DNA from: Haematococcus lacustris
Taxonomy: Eukaryota; Chlorophyta; Chlorophyceae; Chlamydomonadales; Haematococcaceae
DNA length: 64,000 nt
Assembly (NCBI GenBank): GCA_030144725.1
Contig: JASKMD010000029.1
Location: 2,532,346 to 2,596,345, forward strand
Reading direction: 5' to 3'
A program made the translations under genes and the position numbers. How positions within the stretch are numbered: the stretch's first letter is position 1; each line of letters begins with the position of its first letter. Below the pieces are notes generated by a model that ran no database searches, was not told the DNA's origin, and saw only the letters and a list, made by a program, of their open reading frames with translations. Shown here in pieces: positions 63,951 to 64,000 of this stretch.

Positions 63951-64000
<50 letters not shown>
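59629..64000 (+). CDS. DDX55: DDX55 / Spb4-like DEAD-box RNA helicase (3' end beyond the window)
   Basis: ATP-dependent RNA helicase of the Spb4/DDX55 type, which acts in nucleolar 60S ribosomal subunit assembly. Exons: 59629-59865, 60051-60166, 60545-60665, 61005-61101, 61667-61798, 61978-62099, 62290-62415, 62748-62891, 63161-63295, 63391-63474, 63767-63850; all junctions are in phase, giving 466 residues so far. Motifs in order: Q motif [18 protein letters not shown], Ia PTRELARQ, Ib [31 protein letters not shown], IVa [56 protein letters not shown] at the end is the start of the DUF4217 C-terminal domain typical of Spb4/DDX55 and DDX18. All catalytic motifs are intact. The C-terminal exons lie beyond the right edge. 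Confidence 0.93.
61434..61502. repeat. (GAGTCT)n hexamer repeat in a helicase intron
   Basis: About ten imperfect GAGTCT units between helicase exons 61005-61101 and 61667-61798. Confidence 0.9.
63951..64000. repeat. (CCTG)n microsatellite at the right edge
   Basis: At least twelve uninterrupted TGCC units, continuing past the window end, inside a helicase intron. Shorter runs of the same tetramer occur in DRC11 introns at 14217-14250 and, as GCAG, near 12526-12555. Confidence 0.95.

Overview
The window reads as nuclear DNA of a green alga, most likely of the Chlamydomonadales (Haematococcus- or Chlamydomonas-like). The basis is GC-rich, very intron-dense genes with GT-AG introns, TGTAA motifs downstream of several stops (the usual chlorophyte poly(A) signal), two cilia/flagella genes (DRC11 and CEP290), protein families shared with land plants (an RBL19/TMEM115-type protein, a spermidine-synthase-like methyltransferase), and many minisatellites and transposon relics. 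The species itself is an inference. No rRNA, convincing tRNA, CRISPR array or prokaryote-like operon was seen. Exon boundaries below were worked out by eye from splice sites and reading phase; expect occasional errors of a base or an exon.

Layout. 1-5.4 kb: transposon relics and unassigned DNA (a broken hAT transposase on the minus strand, AT-rich palindromes, a repeat whose second copy lies 57 kb away). 5.5-11.1 kb (+): a DAGL-like class 3 lipase gene with two large minisatellites in its introns. 11.9-19.6 kb (+): DRC11/IQCA1, the IQ/AAA subunit of the ciliary nexin-dynein regulatory complex. 20.9-22.9 kb (+): a TMEM115/RBL19 Golgi-type membrane protein. 24.0-26.4 kb: a candidate inverted-repeat-bounded element carrying a SAP-domain gene. 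26.7-29.4 kb (-): a spermidine-synthase-like methyltransferase. 30.4-32.1 kb (+): a METTL26/DUF938 methyltransferase. 32.5-33.0 kb: an assembly gap. 33.3-47.4 kb (-): CEP290, a ciliary transition-zone protein, whose C-terminal third is missing at the gap. 47.8-50.3 kb (-): an intact von Willebrand A / alpha-kinase gene. 50.5-51.5 kb (+): a relic resembling eukaryotic TnpB (Fanzor). 52.2-53.6 kb (-): an STI1-like-domain protein. 54.0-55.5 kb: about 242 copies of GCCCCC. 56.2-58.5 kb (+): a second, frameshifted vWA / alpha-kinase copy in inverted orientation. 59.6 kb to the right edge (+): a DDX55/Spb4 DEAD-box helicase, running off the window.

How the genes relate: there is no operon logic. 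DRC11 and CEP290 are both ciliary (axoneme and transition zone). The two vWA-alpha-kinase genes are an inverted duplication around the GCCCCC array, with similar upstream motifs. Several introns hold pieces of dispersed repeat families that also occur between genes, so repeats have spread recently through this locus. The best candidates for something undescribed are the 2.4-kb inverted-repeat element with its SAP gene, the Fanzor-like relic and its tail repeat, and the inverted vWA-alpha-kinase pair.
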